Below are positions 42,900 through 52,486 of a DNA stretch of 64,000 bases, one piece after another. This DNA comes from Bordetella genomosp. 8 (GTDB taxonomy: Bacteria; Pseudomonadota; Gammaproteobacteria; Burkholderiales; Burkholderiaceae_B), in the NCBI RefSeq assembly GCF_002119685.1, contig NZ_CP021108.1, positions 5,828,001 through 5,892,000 of the forward strand, given 5' to 3'. The translations under genes were made by a program, and so were the position numbers. The notes beneath the pieces were generated by a model. It was not told the origin of the DNA. It saw only the letters and a list, made by a program, of their open reading frames with translations, and searched no databases. How positions within the stretch are numbered: position 1 is the stretch's first letter; every line of letters begins with the position of its first letter.

Positions 42900-44102
42900 A
42901 TGCCCCAGACTTTCCCGCCCCCCTTGGATGACGCATCGCAAGCCCATACCGCGCGCATGGCCGCGCATCTGCGCGCCGCGATCGCGCAGGCGGGCGGCTG
43001 GCTGTCCTTCGAGCACTGGATGGCGGAAGCGCTGTACGCGCCCGGCCTGGGCTATTACGCGGCGGGCAGCGTCAAGCTGGCCGAAGCCGGAGCCGGATCC
43101 GGTTCCGGGCCCGATTCCAGTACCGGCGCGCCACCGGTGGGCGATTTCGTCACCGCGCCCGAGCTGACGCCGCTTTTCGGCCAGACCCTGGCGATGCAGG
43201 CGGCGCAGGTATTGCGCCAGACCGGTACGAACACCATCCTGGAATTCGGCGCGGGCACCGGCGCGCTGGCCGAACAGGTGCTGGCGGCCCTGGACGCCGA
43301 AGGCCTGGATGCGCGCTACCAGATCGTCGAGGTGTCCGCGGACCTGCGCGCGCGCCAGCAGGCGCGGCTGGCCGCGCACGGCGAGCGCATCCGCTGGCTG
43401 GACCGCCTGCCCGATGCCTTCGAAGGCTGCGTATTGGCCAATGAAGTCCTCGACGCCATGCCGGTGCAGGTCTTCCGCTGGGATGAAACGGGCGCCCTGC
43501 TGGAACGCGGGGTCGTCGTCACGGCCGAAGATGGCTTCGCGTGGGCGGACCGGCCCGCGCCGCCACGGCTGGCAGAAGTCATGGCGCAGCGCATGCCGCC
43601 GCTGGAAGGCTATGTGTCGGAGGTCAACCTGCAGGGCGAAGCCTGGGTGCGCGGCATGGGGCATTGGCTGCGGCGCGGAGTGGCCCTGCTGATCGATTAC
43701 GGTTTCCCGCGTCACGAGTACTACCACCCGCAGCGCGCCGCCGGCACGCTGATGTGCCACCTGCGGCATCACTCGCACGCCGATCCTTTCCTGGCCCCGG
43801 GATTGCAGGACATCACCGCGCACGTGGACTTCACCGCCATGGCGGATGCCGCCTTGTCGGGGGGGCTGGATGTGCTGGGCTATCTGTCGCAGGCGCGCTT
43901 CCTGGTGAACGCGGGCCTGATGGAACGGCTGGCGACGCTGGACAGCAGCGACGCCGCGAACTACGCGCGCACCGTCGGGCCGGTGCAGAAGCTGGTCTCG
44001 GAAGCCGAGATGGGAGAGCTGTTCAAGGTGCTGGCGGTGGGCCGCGACGTCGATCCGCCGCTCATCGGCTTCCGGCGTGGCGACCGGCGCGCCATGCTGT
44101 AA
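42900..44102 (+). CDS. MidA/NDUFAF7-like SAM-dependent methyltransferase
   Basis: A 400-residue protein of the former DUF185 family. MAEALYAPGLGYYAAGS and GDFVTAPELTPLFGQTLAMQ are its family-specific opening. ILEFGAGTGALAEQVL is the SAM motif I, and VLANEVLDAMPVQVF and LLIDYGFPRHEYYHPQR follow. In mitochondria the relative NDUFAF7 methylates an arginine of a complex I subunit. The bacterial target is not settled. It converges with cca within eight bases. A low-complexity Ser/Gly insertion lies near residue 65. Confidence 0.93.
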   Translation: MPQTFPPPLDDASQAHTARMAAHLRAAIAQAGGWLSFEHWMAEALYAPGLGYYAAGSVKLAEAGAGSGSGPDSSTGAPPVGDFVTAPELTPLFGQTLAMQAAQVLRQTGTNTILEFGAGTGALAEQVLAALDAEGLDARYQIVEVSADLRARQQARLAAHGERIRWLDRLPDAFEGCVLANEVLDAMPVQVFRWDETGALLERGVVVTAEDGFAWADRPAPPRLAEVMAQRMPPLEGYVSEVNLQGEAWVRGMGHWLRRGVALLIDYGFPRHEYYHPQRAAGTLMCHLRHHSHADPFLAPGLQDITAHVDFTAMADAALSGGLDVLGYLSQARFLVNAGLMERLATLDSSDAANYARTVGPVQKLVSEAEMGELFKVLAVGRDVDPPLIGFRRGDRRAML

Positions 44103-44109
44103 GGCGTAT

Positions 44110-45216
44110 CTAGGCCTTGCGCAGCGCGCGCAGCCGCGCGTCGCGCAGCGCCTGCTTGATGCGCGTCGGGTCGCCCGTATGTTGCCGGGCGATCGCGCCG
44201 GCATCGACGCCCTGGATGGCGTCCAGCGCGGCACGCCATGCCGCATGGTCCACCGCCACGCGTACGTCCGCCGCGCGCAGCAGGTCCAGGAAGCGCCCGG
44301 GCTTGCGCAAGGCGTCGCAACGCTCCATCAGCGCCAGCCTGGCATCGGCGTCGGCGTCGTCACCGCCGGCGGCGGGCAGCGCGGCCAAGCCCTCCAGCAC
44401 CAACGGCAACAGCCGCGCATGATCCGCGCATTCGGTGGGAACGCGCAGCCGCGCCGACAGATCGGCGCGTCGCGGCGAGTCCAGGCACAGTAGCGCGTAA
44501 CGCCCGGCCAGCGGCAGCCCGCGCCGCGCAGCCTCGTCCAGGTCGGCCTTGACCCGGTCATCCAGGTGCAAGCCCGGCAGGACGCGCGGCAAGGCACCGG
44601 CCTGCTCCAGCACCTCCATCATCCTCGCGGGATGCCCGGCCATCAACCCGCGCGACAACTCCTTCCATACGCGTTCGGGCACCAGGGCGTCGGCTTCGCC
44701 CGCCTCGACCATGGCGCGGCACAGCGCCAGCGTTTCCGGCGCCACGCTGAAATCGCCAAAACGCGCGGCGAAGCGCGCCAGCCGCAGTATGCGCACGGGA
44801 TCTTCGGCGAAGGCGTCGCCGACGTGGCGCAGCACGCGCGCATGCACGTCGCGCACGCCCCCCAGAGGGTCGATCAACCGGCCATCGGCATCGCGGGCAA
44901 TCGCATTGACCGTCAGATCGCGCCGCGCCAGGTCGTCTTCCAGCGTGACGTCGCTGCCGGTGTAGAAGGTGAATCCCTTGTATCCCCGCCCGGATTTGCG
45001 CTCGGTGCGCGCCAAGGCATATTCCTCGTGCGTCCCCGGATGCAGGAAGACGGGAAAATCCCCGCCCACCGGCGTGAAGCCGCGCCGCGTCATCGCCTCC
45101 GGCGTGGCGCCCACCACCACCCAATCGCGGTCGCCCGCCGGCAGGCCCAGCAGTTCGTCGCGCACGGCGCCGCCAACGATATAGGCCCGCAAGCCTTCCA
45201 GCACCGGATCGGTCAT
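44110..45216 (-). CDS. cca: CCA tRNA nucleotidyltransferase
   Basis: Adds or repairs the 3'-CCA of tRNAs using CTP and ATP without a template. The 368-residue class II enzyme has the nucleotidyltransferase start [13 protein letters not shown], the metal-binding pair D29/D31 in GDRDWVVVG, the [10 protein letters not shown] motif and the DxxR region ([15 protein letters not shown]). It is shorter than E. coli Cca and shows no HD phosphohydrolase domain. It lies 31 bases after slt, so the two are probably co-transcribed. Confidence 0.95.
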   Translation of the reverse strand: MTDPVLEGLRAYIVGGAVRDELLGLPAGDRDWVVVGATPEAMTRRGFTPVGGDFPVFLHPGTHEEYALARTERKSGRGYKGFTFYTGSDVTLEDDLARRDLTVNAIARDADGRLIDPLGGVRDVHARVLRHVGDAFAEDPVRILRLARFAARFGDFSVAPETLALCRAMVEAGEADALVPERVWKELSRGLMAGHPARMMEVLEQAGALPRVLPGLHLDDRVKADLDEAARRGLPLAGRYALLCLDSPRRADLSARLRVPTECADHARLLPLVLEGLAALPAAGGDDADADARLALMERCDALRKPGRFLDLLRAADVRVAVDHAAWRAALDAIQGVDAGAIARQHTGDPTRIKQALRDARLRALRKA

Positions 45217-45247
45217 CGTGTCACCCGGACGCCATACCTGGCCGCCA

Positions 45248-47404
45248 TCACGGCAGGTCTGTCCGTTCGGCCGGCTGCGGCGCGACCTGGCCCAGGCGCT
45301 GCTTGAGCGACTGCGGCTGGCCGGTGAACAGCGCGGCGTAGTACGTGGCGTTGGCCATGACGTTCTTCACATAGGTGCGCGTTTCGGTGAAGGGTATGGT
45401 TTCGGCGAAGATCGCGCCTTCCACCGGATGCGTCAGCGACGCGCGCCAGCGGATCGGCCGGCGCGGCCCGGCGTTGTAGCCGGCGCTGGCCAGCACCTGC
45501 GAGCCATCCACGTCCTGCAGCACCATGCTCAGGTAGGACGTACCCAGCAGCGTATTGGTATCGAAGTCGTTGACCTGCCCGGGCGTGAAATTGCTCAGGC
45601 CGATTTTGCCGGCGACCCATTTGGCGGTGCCCGGCATCAGTTGCATCAGCCCCGACGCGCCGACGGAGGACCGCGCATCCATGATGAAGCGCGATTCCTG
45701 GCGGATCAGGCCGTACACCCAGGCCGGATCCAGCGCCACCTGGCTGGCCTTGGCCGCCACCCGTCCTTCGAAGGGCGCGATGTAGCGCTGCGTGAAGTCG
45801 AACTCCTTTTCGGTGCGCTCCGAGGTATTCACCACACGATCGTAGATGTTCTCGCGGCGCGCCAGCTCGGCGGCCGCCAGCAGTTGCCGATCGTCCATGC
45901 CGCGCAGCGCGAAATTCCACTCGGGCACGGCGTCGCCGCGCCAGCCCAGGCGGAACAGCGCGATGGCGCGCTGCAGGCCCTGGTTGGCGCGCGCCTGTGC
46001 CATCTCCTGCGTGCTGGGTTGCGGCGCACGCGGCGGCACGGTGATGGAGCGCCCCAGTTCTTCCGCTGCCAGCTGCCCATAGAAATTGAACCTGCCGGCG
46101 ATCTGGTCGTACTCGCGCTGCGCCTGTTCTCGACGCCCCAGGGCGGCCAGGCCACGCGCATGCCAGTAGATCCAGGCCGGCTCCTCGCGCGCTTCCGGCG
46201 ACATGGCGTCGATGGAAGCGACGACCCACTTCCAGTCGATGCGCTGCTGCCTGAGCGCGGCGCGCACCTTCCATTCCTCGTTGTATTGCGTCAGGCGGAT
46301 ATGGCCGGCCTCGACATACCAATCATGGGCGCGCGGGTCCTGGTTCAGCACCGCGACCAGCGCCAGCTGTGCGCGCACCCAGGCCAGGTCCTGCCGCGGC
46401 AGGCTCTTGGCCCATTCGCGCCGCACATAGGAATCCGCGACATCCAGGTTGCCGCGCGCCAGGCGGGCCAGCGCAATGGTGACCAACTCGGTTTCCGCCG
46501 GCGTACGCAGGGTCCGCGGCTGGCGCACCAGCCACTTCATGGGATCCTTCATCATCGTGTCGTAGGCTTTCTGGTCCGGCGGTTCGAACAGATAGCCCAC
46601 GTACTTGCGCGCGTCGGTCAGCTTGTTGTCTTCGATGGCGTCGCGGAACCTGGGCTGCAGGTCATTCCAGCCCAGGACGCGGTTGGCGACCAGGTCGTCG
46701 TAGAGCGACCAGCACCAGGCGCCTGGCGCGAACGTCCGCAACGCATCGGCCGCGCCGACCTTGCGGCCCGTCATGTAGCGCGCTTCAAGCGCGGCGCAGT
46801 CGGTCTGCGCGTTGCCGTTCCTGACGGGCGCCAGCTTGTTGACGGTGTCGTAATCGCCCGATCGCGCGGCCGCCAGCAGCCAGTCCGCCCGCAGCTTGTC
46901 CGCCAGGTAGGCGTCCGGATTGCGTTCGATGAAGCGGCGCAGCTGGTCCACCGGCCACTGCGCACGCGGCATATTCCACACCTGATAGCGCAGCAGCCAA
47001 TACTCGGGATACATGCCCAGCACGTCCTCGCGCGCCTGCGGCACCACCACGGCCAGCGCCGACCACTGCTTGCGGGTCATGGCGTCGCGCGCGGTGATCA
47101 CCGCCTGCCGCGCCGGCGTCAGCGGGTCGGCGGTCAGCAACGAGACCTGCTCCGGTTGCGCGCTGGCGGTCGGATCGTTCGCCAGGCTGGTGACCGGCAC
47201 GGTGGCCAGCGCGGCGGACGATCCGCTGCCCGGGACGCCATCGGCCGGGCCAGGCGTAAGCTGCGCCTGTGGGGCGTGCTGCTGCGCATCCACCGGCGCG
47301 CACGCGGACGTCAGCAATCCCAGCAGCGGCAAGGCGCGGCCCAGCAGGCGCGCGGCGTCTCCCCCCGGCGATTTCTGATAACGTCCCCATTCCCACCTAC
47401 GCAT
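45248..47404 (-). CDS. slt: Soluble-type lytic murein transglycosylase (Slt70 family), possible lipoprotein
   Basis: A 718-residue periplasmic muramidase-like enzyme that cleaves glycan strands to 1,6-anhydro ends. A long alpha-superhelical U-domain (residues about 60-540) precedes the catalytic SLT domain with the active Glu in [19 protein letters not shown] and [13 protein letters not shown]. The start ATG 47404 follows GGAGAGCTG. The signal [15 protein letters not shown] ends in a cysteine that could be lipidated. Longer starts overlap the divergent folate gene. It leads into cca. Confidence 0.93.
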   Translation of the reverse strand: MRRWEWGRYQKSPGGDAARLLGRALPLLGLLTSACAPVDAQQHAPQAQLTPGPADGVPGSGSSAALATVPVTSLANDPTASAQPEQVSLLTADPLTPARQAVITARDAMTRKQWSALAVVVPQAREDVLGMYPEYWLLRYQVWNMPRAQWPVDQLRRFIERNPDAYLADKLRADWLLAAARSGDYDTVNKLAPVRNGNAQTDCAALEARYMTGRKVGAADALRTFAPGAWCWSLYDDLVANRVLGWNDLQPRFRDAIEDNKLTDARKYVGYLFEPPDQKAYDTMMKDPMKWLVRQPRTLRTPAETELVTIALARLARGNLDVADSYVRREWAKSLPRQDLAWVRAQLALVAVLNQDPRAHDWYVEAGHIRLTQYNEEWKVRAALRQQRIDWKWVVASIDAMSPEAREEPAWIYWHARGLAALGRREQAQREYDQIAGRFNFYGQLAAEELGRSITVPPRAPQPSTQEMAQARANQGLQRAIALFRLGWRGDAVPEWNFALRGMDDRQLLAAAELARRENIYDRVVNTSERTEKEFDFTQRYIAPFEGRVAAKASQVALDPAWVYGLIRQESRFIMDARSSVGASGLMQLMPGTAKWVAGKIGLSNFTPGQVNDFDTNTLLGTSYLSMVLQDVDGSQVLASAGYNAGPRRPIRWRASLTHPVEGAIFAETIPFTETRTYVKNVMANATYYAALFTGQPQSLKQRLGQVAPQPAERTDLP

Positions 47405-47429
47405 CAGCTCTCCTTCACGCCCGCACCGA

Positions 47430-48053
47430 ATGACTACGAAAAATATGACAAAGGATAACGCAGTCGCGCTGCGCAAGCGATTGCGCGAGGCCCGCGCATC
47501 GTTGAACGATGCGCAGCGCCAACGCGGCGGCCTGCTCATGCGGGGCCGGCTCTATACCTGGGTAGGGCTGGCACGCGACGCGGCGCGCAAGGCGGGCCGG
47601 CCGGAGCTGTCGGTCATCGCGGCGTACTGGCCGCTGGCGGATGAGCCCGACTTGCGCCCCCTGCTCAGCCAATGGGTGGAAGCCGGCATCACCGTCGCGC
47701 TCCCCGTGGTGCGTGCTCCCGACCAGCCACTGGAATTCCTGCCGTGGGCGCCCGATGCGCCCATGCGCGAGGGCGCCTACGGCATCGCCGAACCCGCGGC
47801 CGGCACCGCCGTGATCCCGGAGCTGGTCCTGGTGCCCACCCTGGGGTACACCGGTCGCGGCGACCGGGTAGGCTATGGCGGCGGCTACTACGACCGCACG
47901 CTGGCGGCCCTGAAGGCGGCCGGACATGCCTGCACCACCATCGGCGTCGCCTGGACCACGGGCCGCCTGGAAGACACCCACGTGCCGGAACCGCACGACG
48001 TGCGCCTGGACGCCATCCTGACGCCGGACGGCTGGGTGCCCAAGGCGCCTTGA
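47430..48053 (+). CDS. 5-formyltetrahydrofolate cyclo-ligase
   Basis: Converts 5-formyl-THF to 5,10-methenyl-THF with ATP, returning a dead-end folate to the one-carbon pool. The 207-residue protein has LRKRLREARASLNDAQR, the folate-binding centre and the diagnostic GRGDRVGYGGGYYDRTL near residues 146-162. An MTTKN/MTKDN double start leaves either ATG (47430 or 47445) possible. It is divergent from slt with only 25 bases between start codons, so the promoters must overlap coding sequence. Confidence 0.95.
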   Translation: MTTKNMTKDNAVALRKRLREARASLNDAQRQRGGLLMRGRLYTWVGLARDAARKAGRPELSVIAAYWPLADEPDLRPLLSQWVEAGITVALPVVRAPDQPLEFLPWAPDAPMREGAYGIAEPAAGTAVIPELVLVPTLGYTGRGDRVGYGGGYYDRTLAALKAAGHACTTIGVAWTTGRLEDTHVPEPHDVRLDAILTPDGWVPKAP

Positions 48054-48143
48054 GCACCACGCCGGTGCAATTGCCGCCCGTCATCGGGCACCACGCACGC
48101 ACCGGACCGGGGCCCGCCCGCGTGGCGGCCCGCCCGTGGAAAT

Positions 48144-48159
48144 TGGCACAACTGTTGCT
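48144..48159 (+). promoter_or_regulatory. Sigma-54 promoter upstream of the Anbu operon
   Basis: TGGCACAACTGTTGCT is an exact match to the -24/-12 consensus TGGCAC-N5-TTGCW, with GG at 48145-48146 and GC at 48157-48158, ten bases apart as required. It lies 84 bases before the ATP-grasp start in a gap with no other gene, giving an expected transcript start near 48170. RpoN control needs an enhancer-binding activator; none is encoded in the window. Confidence 0.75.
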
Positions 48160-48242
48160 TCTTATGTTTCGTAAACGGGCGTCCCCGTCTATCGCCCGGG
48201 TATAAGGCGAAGACGCCGCCCCCGACCGGGAGGAGCGCAATC

Positions 48243-49673
48243 ATGGACCAGCCGTCCGGCCCAGTCCGCGCCTACGACGAGATGTACGACAGCCAGGGCG
48301 GTGTGCGCCAGCACTACAACGCCCTGCAGCAGTGGCTTGCCACGCAGACCGATGAGGTCATGGCCGCGCGGCGGCTGGAGGCCGACTTCAACTTCCGCCG
48401 CGTCGGCATCACCTTTTCCGTGGCGGGGGACGACGCCGGCACCGAAAGGCTGATTCCCTTCGACCTGATTCCCCGCATCATTCCCGCCGACGAGTGGCGC
48501 GAGCTGGACGCCGGACTGAAGCAGCGCGTGCGCGCGCTGAACATGTTCATCCACGACATCTACCACGGCCATGACATCGTGCGCGCCGGCATCGTGCCGG
48601 CGGAACAGGTCTTCCTGAACTCCCAGTACCGGCCGGAGATGCAGGATGTCGACGTCGCCGAAAACATCTACTGCCATATCGCCGGCGTGGACGTCGTGCG
48701 CGCGGGCGCGGGCGCGTTCTACGTGCTGGAAGACAACCTGCGGGTGCCCTCCGGCGTGTCGTACATGCTGGAAAACCGCAAGATGTCGATGCGGCTGCTG
48801 CCCGATGCCTTCAGCCGCCTGAAGGTGGGCCCGGTGGCCCACTATCCCGATCTGCTGCTGGACAACCTGCGCGAGGTCGCGCCGCGCGGCAACGACGATC
48901 CCACCGTGGTCGTGCTGACGCCGGGCATGTACAACTCGGCGTATTTCGAACATGCCTTCCTGGCCCAGCAGATGGGCGTCGAGCTGGTCGAAGGCCGCGA
49001 CCTGTTCGTGGACCACAATACCGTCTACATGCGCACCACCCGCGGTCCCCGCCGCGTCGACGTGATCTACCGGCGCGTGGACGACGACTTTCTGGACCCC
49101 TTGTCGTTCCGCGCCGATTCGGCGCTGGGCGTGCCGGGGCTGTTGTCGGTGTACCGCGCGGGCCGCATCACGCTGGCCAATGCCATCGGCACCGGCATCG
49201 CCGACGACAAGTCGACCTATCTCTACGTGCCGGACATGATCCGCTTCTACCTGGGCGAAGAGCCCATCCTGCAGAACGTGCCGACCTGGCGCTGCGCGCG
49301 GCCCGACGAGCTGTCGCACGTGCTGGCGAACATGCACGAGCTGGTGGTCAAGGAAGTCCACGGCGCCGGGGGCTACGGCATGCTGGTCGGTCCGGCGTCG
49401 ACGCGGGCGCAGGTGGATGCATTCCGCGAACGCGTGCGCGCCAACCCGGCCGCCTATATCGCCCAACCGACGCTGGCGCTGTCCACCGTGCCCACCTACG
49501 TGGAAAGCGGCGTCGCGCCGCGACACGTCGACCTGCGGCCCTACGTGCTGTGCGGCAAGGAAATCCACACCGTGCCGGGCGGCCTGTGCCGCGTGGCACT
49601 GACGGAAGGATCCCTGGTGGTCAACAGCAGCCAGGGCGGCGGCACCAAGGACACCTGGGTGCTGGAGGAATGA
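48243..49673 (+). CDS. Circularly permuted type 2 ATP-grasp protein
   Basis: A 476-residue member of the CP_ATPgrasp_2 family. The characteristic blocks are FYVLEDNLRVPSGVSYMLEN, VKEVHGAGGYGMLVGP, APRHVDLRPYVL and NSSQGGGTKDTWVLEE. It probably forms an amide or similar bond using ATP, but the substrate is unknown. It is the first gene of a four-gene cluster with alpha-E, transglutaminase and Anbu genes that is conserved in many proteobacteria. Its stop is followed within three bases by the alpha-E start, so the two are co-translated. Confidence 0.93.
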   Translation: MDQPSGPVRAYDEMYDSQGGVRQHYNALQQWLATQTDEVMAARRLEADFNFRRVGITFSVAGDDAGTERLIPFDLIPRIIPADEWRELDAGLKQRVRALNMFIHDIYHGHDIVRAGIVPAEQVFLNSQYRPEMQDVDVAENIYCHIAGVDVVRAGAGAFYVLEDNLRVPSGVSYMLENRKMSMRLLPDAFSRLKVGPVAHYPDLLLDNLREVAPRGNDDPTVVVLTPGMYNSAYFEHAFLAQQMGVELVEGRDLFVDHNTVYMRTTRGPRRVDVIYRRVDDDFLDPLSFRADSALGVPGLLSVYRAGRITLANAIGTGIADDKSTYLYVPDMIRFYLGEEPILQNVPTWRCARPDELSHVLANMHELVVKEVHGAGGYGMLVGPASTRAQVDAFRERVRANPAAYIAQPTLALSTVPTYVESGVAPRHVDLRPYVLCGKEIHTVPGGLCRVALTEGSLVVNSSQGGGTKDTWVLEE

Positions 49674-49675
49674 CC

Positions 49676-50647
49676 ATGCTCAGCCGCACCGCCGATAGCC
49701 TGTTCTGGATGTGCCGCTACATGGAGCGCGCCGAGAACATGGCCCGCATGCTGGACGTCAGCCTGCAGATGTCCCTGTTGCCGCAGGACCCCGCGGCGCG
49801 CGAGCGCTCGTGGCGCGCCCTGATGCGCATTTCCGAACTGCAGACCCTGTTCGACGAGCGCTACCCCGAGGGCTCGCCGCGCGACGTGCTGCGCTTCATG
49901 GTACGCGATCCGGACAACCCGTCTTCCATCTATGCCTGCCTGCGCGCCGCCCGGGAAAACGCCCGCGCGGTGCGCGGCAGCCTGACCACCGAGCTCTGGG
50001 AAACGTACAACACCACCTGGCTGGAATTGCTGCGCCACCTGCGCGCCGACCTGCCGGAACGCAACCCGGGCGAGTTCTTCGAATGGGTCAAGTTCCGCTC
50101 GCACGTGTCGCGCGGCGTCGCCGTGGGCACGATGCTGGAGGACGAAGCCCTGTACTTCATGCGACTGGGCATGCATCTGGAACGCGCCGACAACACCGCG
50201 CGCATGCTGGACGTCAAGTTCCATGAATACGACGACGCCGCCGAAGGCATGCGCGCCGACGCGCAGCGCGGCGTGGCGGTGCGCGACGAGTTCTATCGCT
50301 GGGCGGCCATCCTCGGCTCGGTGTCGGGGCTGGAGGTCTACCGCAAGGTGTATCGCGACGTCGTCACGCCGGACCGCGTGGCCGAACTGCTGATCCTGCA
50401 CGGCGACATGCCGCGCTCGCTGCTCAGTTCGGTGCAGGCGATGACCGACAACCTGGCCTTGATCTCGAACGACCGCTCCGCCGAAACGGAGCGGCGCGCC
50501 GGCATGCTGTGTTCGGAACTGCGCTACGGCAAGGTGGAAGACATCATGGCGAACGGCCTGCATGGCTATCTGGAACGCTTCCTGGACCGCGTGAACGATC
50601 TGGGCAACCGCATCAGCCACGACTTCCTGCTGCCGCTCTCGGCTTAG
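49676..50647 (+). CDS. Alpha-E domain protein
   Basis: A 323-residue all-helical protein. MLSRTADSLFWMCRYMERAE is the family opening, followed by repeated helices with LERADNTARMLDVKF. The start ATG 49676 is chosen because GGAGGA sits six bases ahead; the ATG at 49670 overlaps the previous stop but lies directly against the Shine-Dalgarno. Alpha-E proteins accompany ATP-grasp proteins and transglutaminases. Their biochemical role is unknown, possibly as a scaffold or peptide-modifying partner. Confidence 0.93.
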   Translation: MLSRTADSLFWMCRYMERAENMARMLDVSLQMSLLPQDPAARERSWRALMRISELQTLFDERYPEGSPRDVLRFMVRDPDNPSSIYACLRAARENARAVRGSLTTELWETYNTTWLELLRHLRADLPERNPGEFFEWVKFRSHVSRGVAVGTMLEDEALYFMRLGMHLERADNTARMLDVKFHEYDDAAEGMRADAQRGVAVRDEFYRWAAILGSVSGLEVYRKVYRDVVTPDRVAELLILHGDMPRSLLSSVQAMTDNLALISNDRSAETERRAGMLCSELRYGKVEDIMANGLHGYLERFLDRVNDLGNRISHDFLLPLSA

Positions 50648-50682
50648 CGGACAGGAACATCGGGCGCCACGGGACCAAGGGC

Positions 50683-51483
50683 ATGAGACACTTCATCAAA
50701 CACGTTACGCAGTACCGCTATACCGCGCCGGTGAGCTACAGCATCCAGACGCTGCGCCTGACGCCTCGCGGCGAAGACCACCAGCGCTCGCTGCGCTGGC
50801 ACATCTACGCGCCCGGCGAACTGGCGGAGCAGGTGGATGCCTATGGCAACACCACGCATATCCTGACCCTGAACCGCCAGCACAACGAGATCGACCTGCT
50901 GGTGACCGGCCAGGTGGAAATCGACCCCTTGACCGACGGCATGCTCAAGAGCGAGGAAAACCGCCTGCCGGTGGACGCCTATCGGGTGCCCACCTCGCTG
51001 ACCATGCCGGACGGCACCATCGCCGCCTTCTGCGCGCGCGTGCTGCCGAACGGCCTGCGCGAGCCGGGCGACGCGCTGAAGCTGGCGCAGGCAATCTCCG
51101 ACCACGTGGCCTATGAGCCGGGCATCACCGACGTGACCACGGCGGCCGCCCAGGTGCTGGCGCTGGGCCACGGGGTATGCCAGGACCACGCGCATCTGTT
51201 CCTGGCCTGCGCGCGCGCGCTGGGAGTGCCGGCGCGCTATGTCAGCGGTTATCTGTACACGGTCAACGACCATGCCGCCAGCCACGCCTGGGCGGATATC
51301 TGGCTGCCGGGCGGCGGCTGGTGCAGCGTGGACATCACCAACCGGCAATTCGCCTCGGATTGCCATTGCCGGCTGGCGGTGGCGCGAGATTACGACGCGG
51401 CCAGCCCGGTGCGCGGCGTCCGCCACGGCGGCGGCACCGAGTCCATGGTGGTGAACGTGCAGGTCCAGTCCGCTCAGCAGTAG
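50683..51483 (+). CDS. Transglutaminase-like cysteine peptidase of the Anbu operon
   Basis: A 266-residue protein starting MRHFIKHVTQYRYTAPVSYS, with an N-terminal beta domain and a transglutaminase-like catalytic core. The triad is C166 (GHGVCQDHAHLFL), H201 (ASHAWADIW) and D217 (SVDITN). It has no signal peptide. It probably acts as a cytoplasmic peptidase or amidase on the product of the ATP-grasp enzyme. It lies 35 bases after the alpha-E gene and about 110 bases before the Anbu gene. Confidence 0.93.
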   Translation: MRHFIKHVTQYRYTAPVSYSIQTLRLTPRGEDHQRSLRWHIYAPGELAEQVDAYGNTTHILTLNRQHNEIDLLVTGQVEIDPLTDGMLKSEENRLPVDAYRVPTSLTMPDGTIAAFCARVLPNGLREPGDALKLAQAISDHVAYEPGITDVTTAAAQVLALGHGVCQDHAHLFLACARALGVPARYVSGYLYTVNDHAASHAWADIWLPGGGWCSVDITNRQFASDCHCRLAVARDYDAASPVRGVRHGGGTESMVVNVQVQSAQQ

Positions 51484-51591
51484 CGCCGCGGCGCAGCCGA
51501 TGTTGCGGCGTACCGACGCGGCCTCGCCGGCCGCCCTGTCATTTTTTCCCCGGTTCACTAAAATGCCCGGGTTGCCCCTCATCCCACGTCC

Positions 51592-52455
51592 ATGACTTAC
51601 TGTGTCGCGGCCCGCTTGCACACGGGCCTGGTTTTCCTGGCGGATTCACGCACCAACGCGGGCGTGGATCAGATCAGTGTGTTCCGCAAACTCAACGTCT
51701 TCGAGCGTCCCGGCGAACGCGTCATGGTGCTGCTGACGTCGGGCAACCTGGCGATCAGCCAGTCGGTGATGAACATGCTGGCCATGCACGACAGCGCCGA
51801 TCCGGATTCCATCTGGAACGCGCCCAATATGTTCGAGGCCACGCGCATCGTCGGCGAAGCCATCCGCGAAGTGCATCGCCGCGATGCCGAAGCGCTGCAC
51901 GACCAGGGCGTGGAGTTCAACGTCAACCTGATCTTCGGCGGCCAGATCGGCCACGAACGCTGCCGCCTGTTCCAGCTCTATTCGGCCGGCAACTTCATCG
52001 AGGCCCACGCCGAGTGCCCTTATTTCCAGATCGGCGAATCCAAGTACGGCAAGCCCATCCTCGATCGTGTGCTCGAACCGGGCACGACGCTGGACGAAGC
52101 GGCCAAGTGCGCGCTGATCTCCATGGATTCGACGCTACGCTCGAATATCTCGGTCGGCCTGCCGCTGGACCTGCTGGTCTATGAAACCGGATCGCTGCGG
52201 GTGACGCGCTTCGCCAACATCGACGAGAACAATGCCTATTTCCGGATGATCCGCGGCAGCTGGGGCGAAAAGCTGCGCCAGGTATTCGCGGAAATCGACG
52301 ACCCGGTCTGGAGCAACCCCGCGTCGCCGGACAGCCTGGTGCCCGCCGGACGCATCCACCAGCCCGTGCGCGTGCTGCCCGGCAGCGCCGAGCCGACCGA
52401 CGTCGCGCCCGTGCAGGCGCTGGCGGAAGGCAAGGAGCCCTTCCAGGCCCGCTGA
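51592..52455 (+). CDS. Anbu-type bacterial proteasome homologue (beta-proteobacterial hydrolase)
   Basis: A 287-residue Ntn-hydrolase of the Anbu/BPH group. After Met1 removal, T2 is the nucleophile, with D18 and K33 as the proteasome-type partners in TYCVAARLHTGLVFLADSR and VFRK. GGQIGHERCRLFQLYSAGNF and SKYGKPILDRVLEPGTTLDEA (abbreviated GKPILDRVLEPGTTL) are family motifs. A Pro-rich C-terminal extension follows residue 250. Anbu forms ring or helical assemblies whose substrate is not established. The conserved neighbours suggest it degrades or trims something made by the ATP-grasp/transglutaminase pair. Confidence 0.93.
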   Translation: MTYCVAARLHTGLVFLADSRTNAGVDQISVFRKLNVFERPGERVMVLLTSGNLAISQSVMNMLAMHDSADPDSIWNAPNMFEATRIVGEAIREVHRRDAEALHDQGVEFNVNLIFGGQIGHERCRLFQLYSAGNFIEAHAECPYFQIGESKYGKPILDRVLEPGTTLDEAAKCALISMDSTLRSNISVGLPLDLLVYETGSLRVTRFANIDENNAYFRMIRGSWGEKLRQVFAEIDDPVWSNPASPDSLVPAGRIHQPVRVLPGSAEPTDVAPVQALAEGKEPFQAR

Positions 52456-52486
52456 AGCGCCCGGGAGTCTTCCCGGCGCCTGCTCA

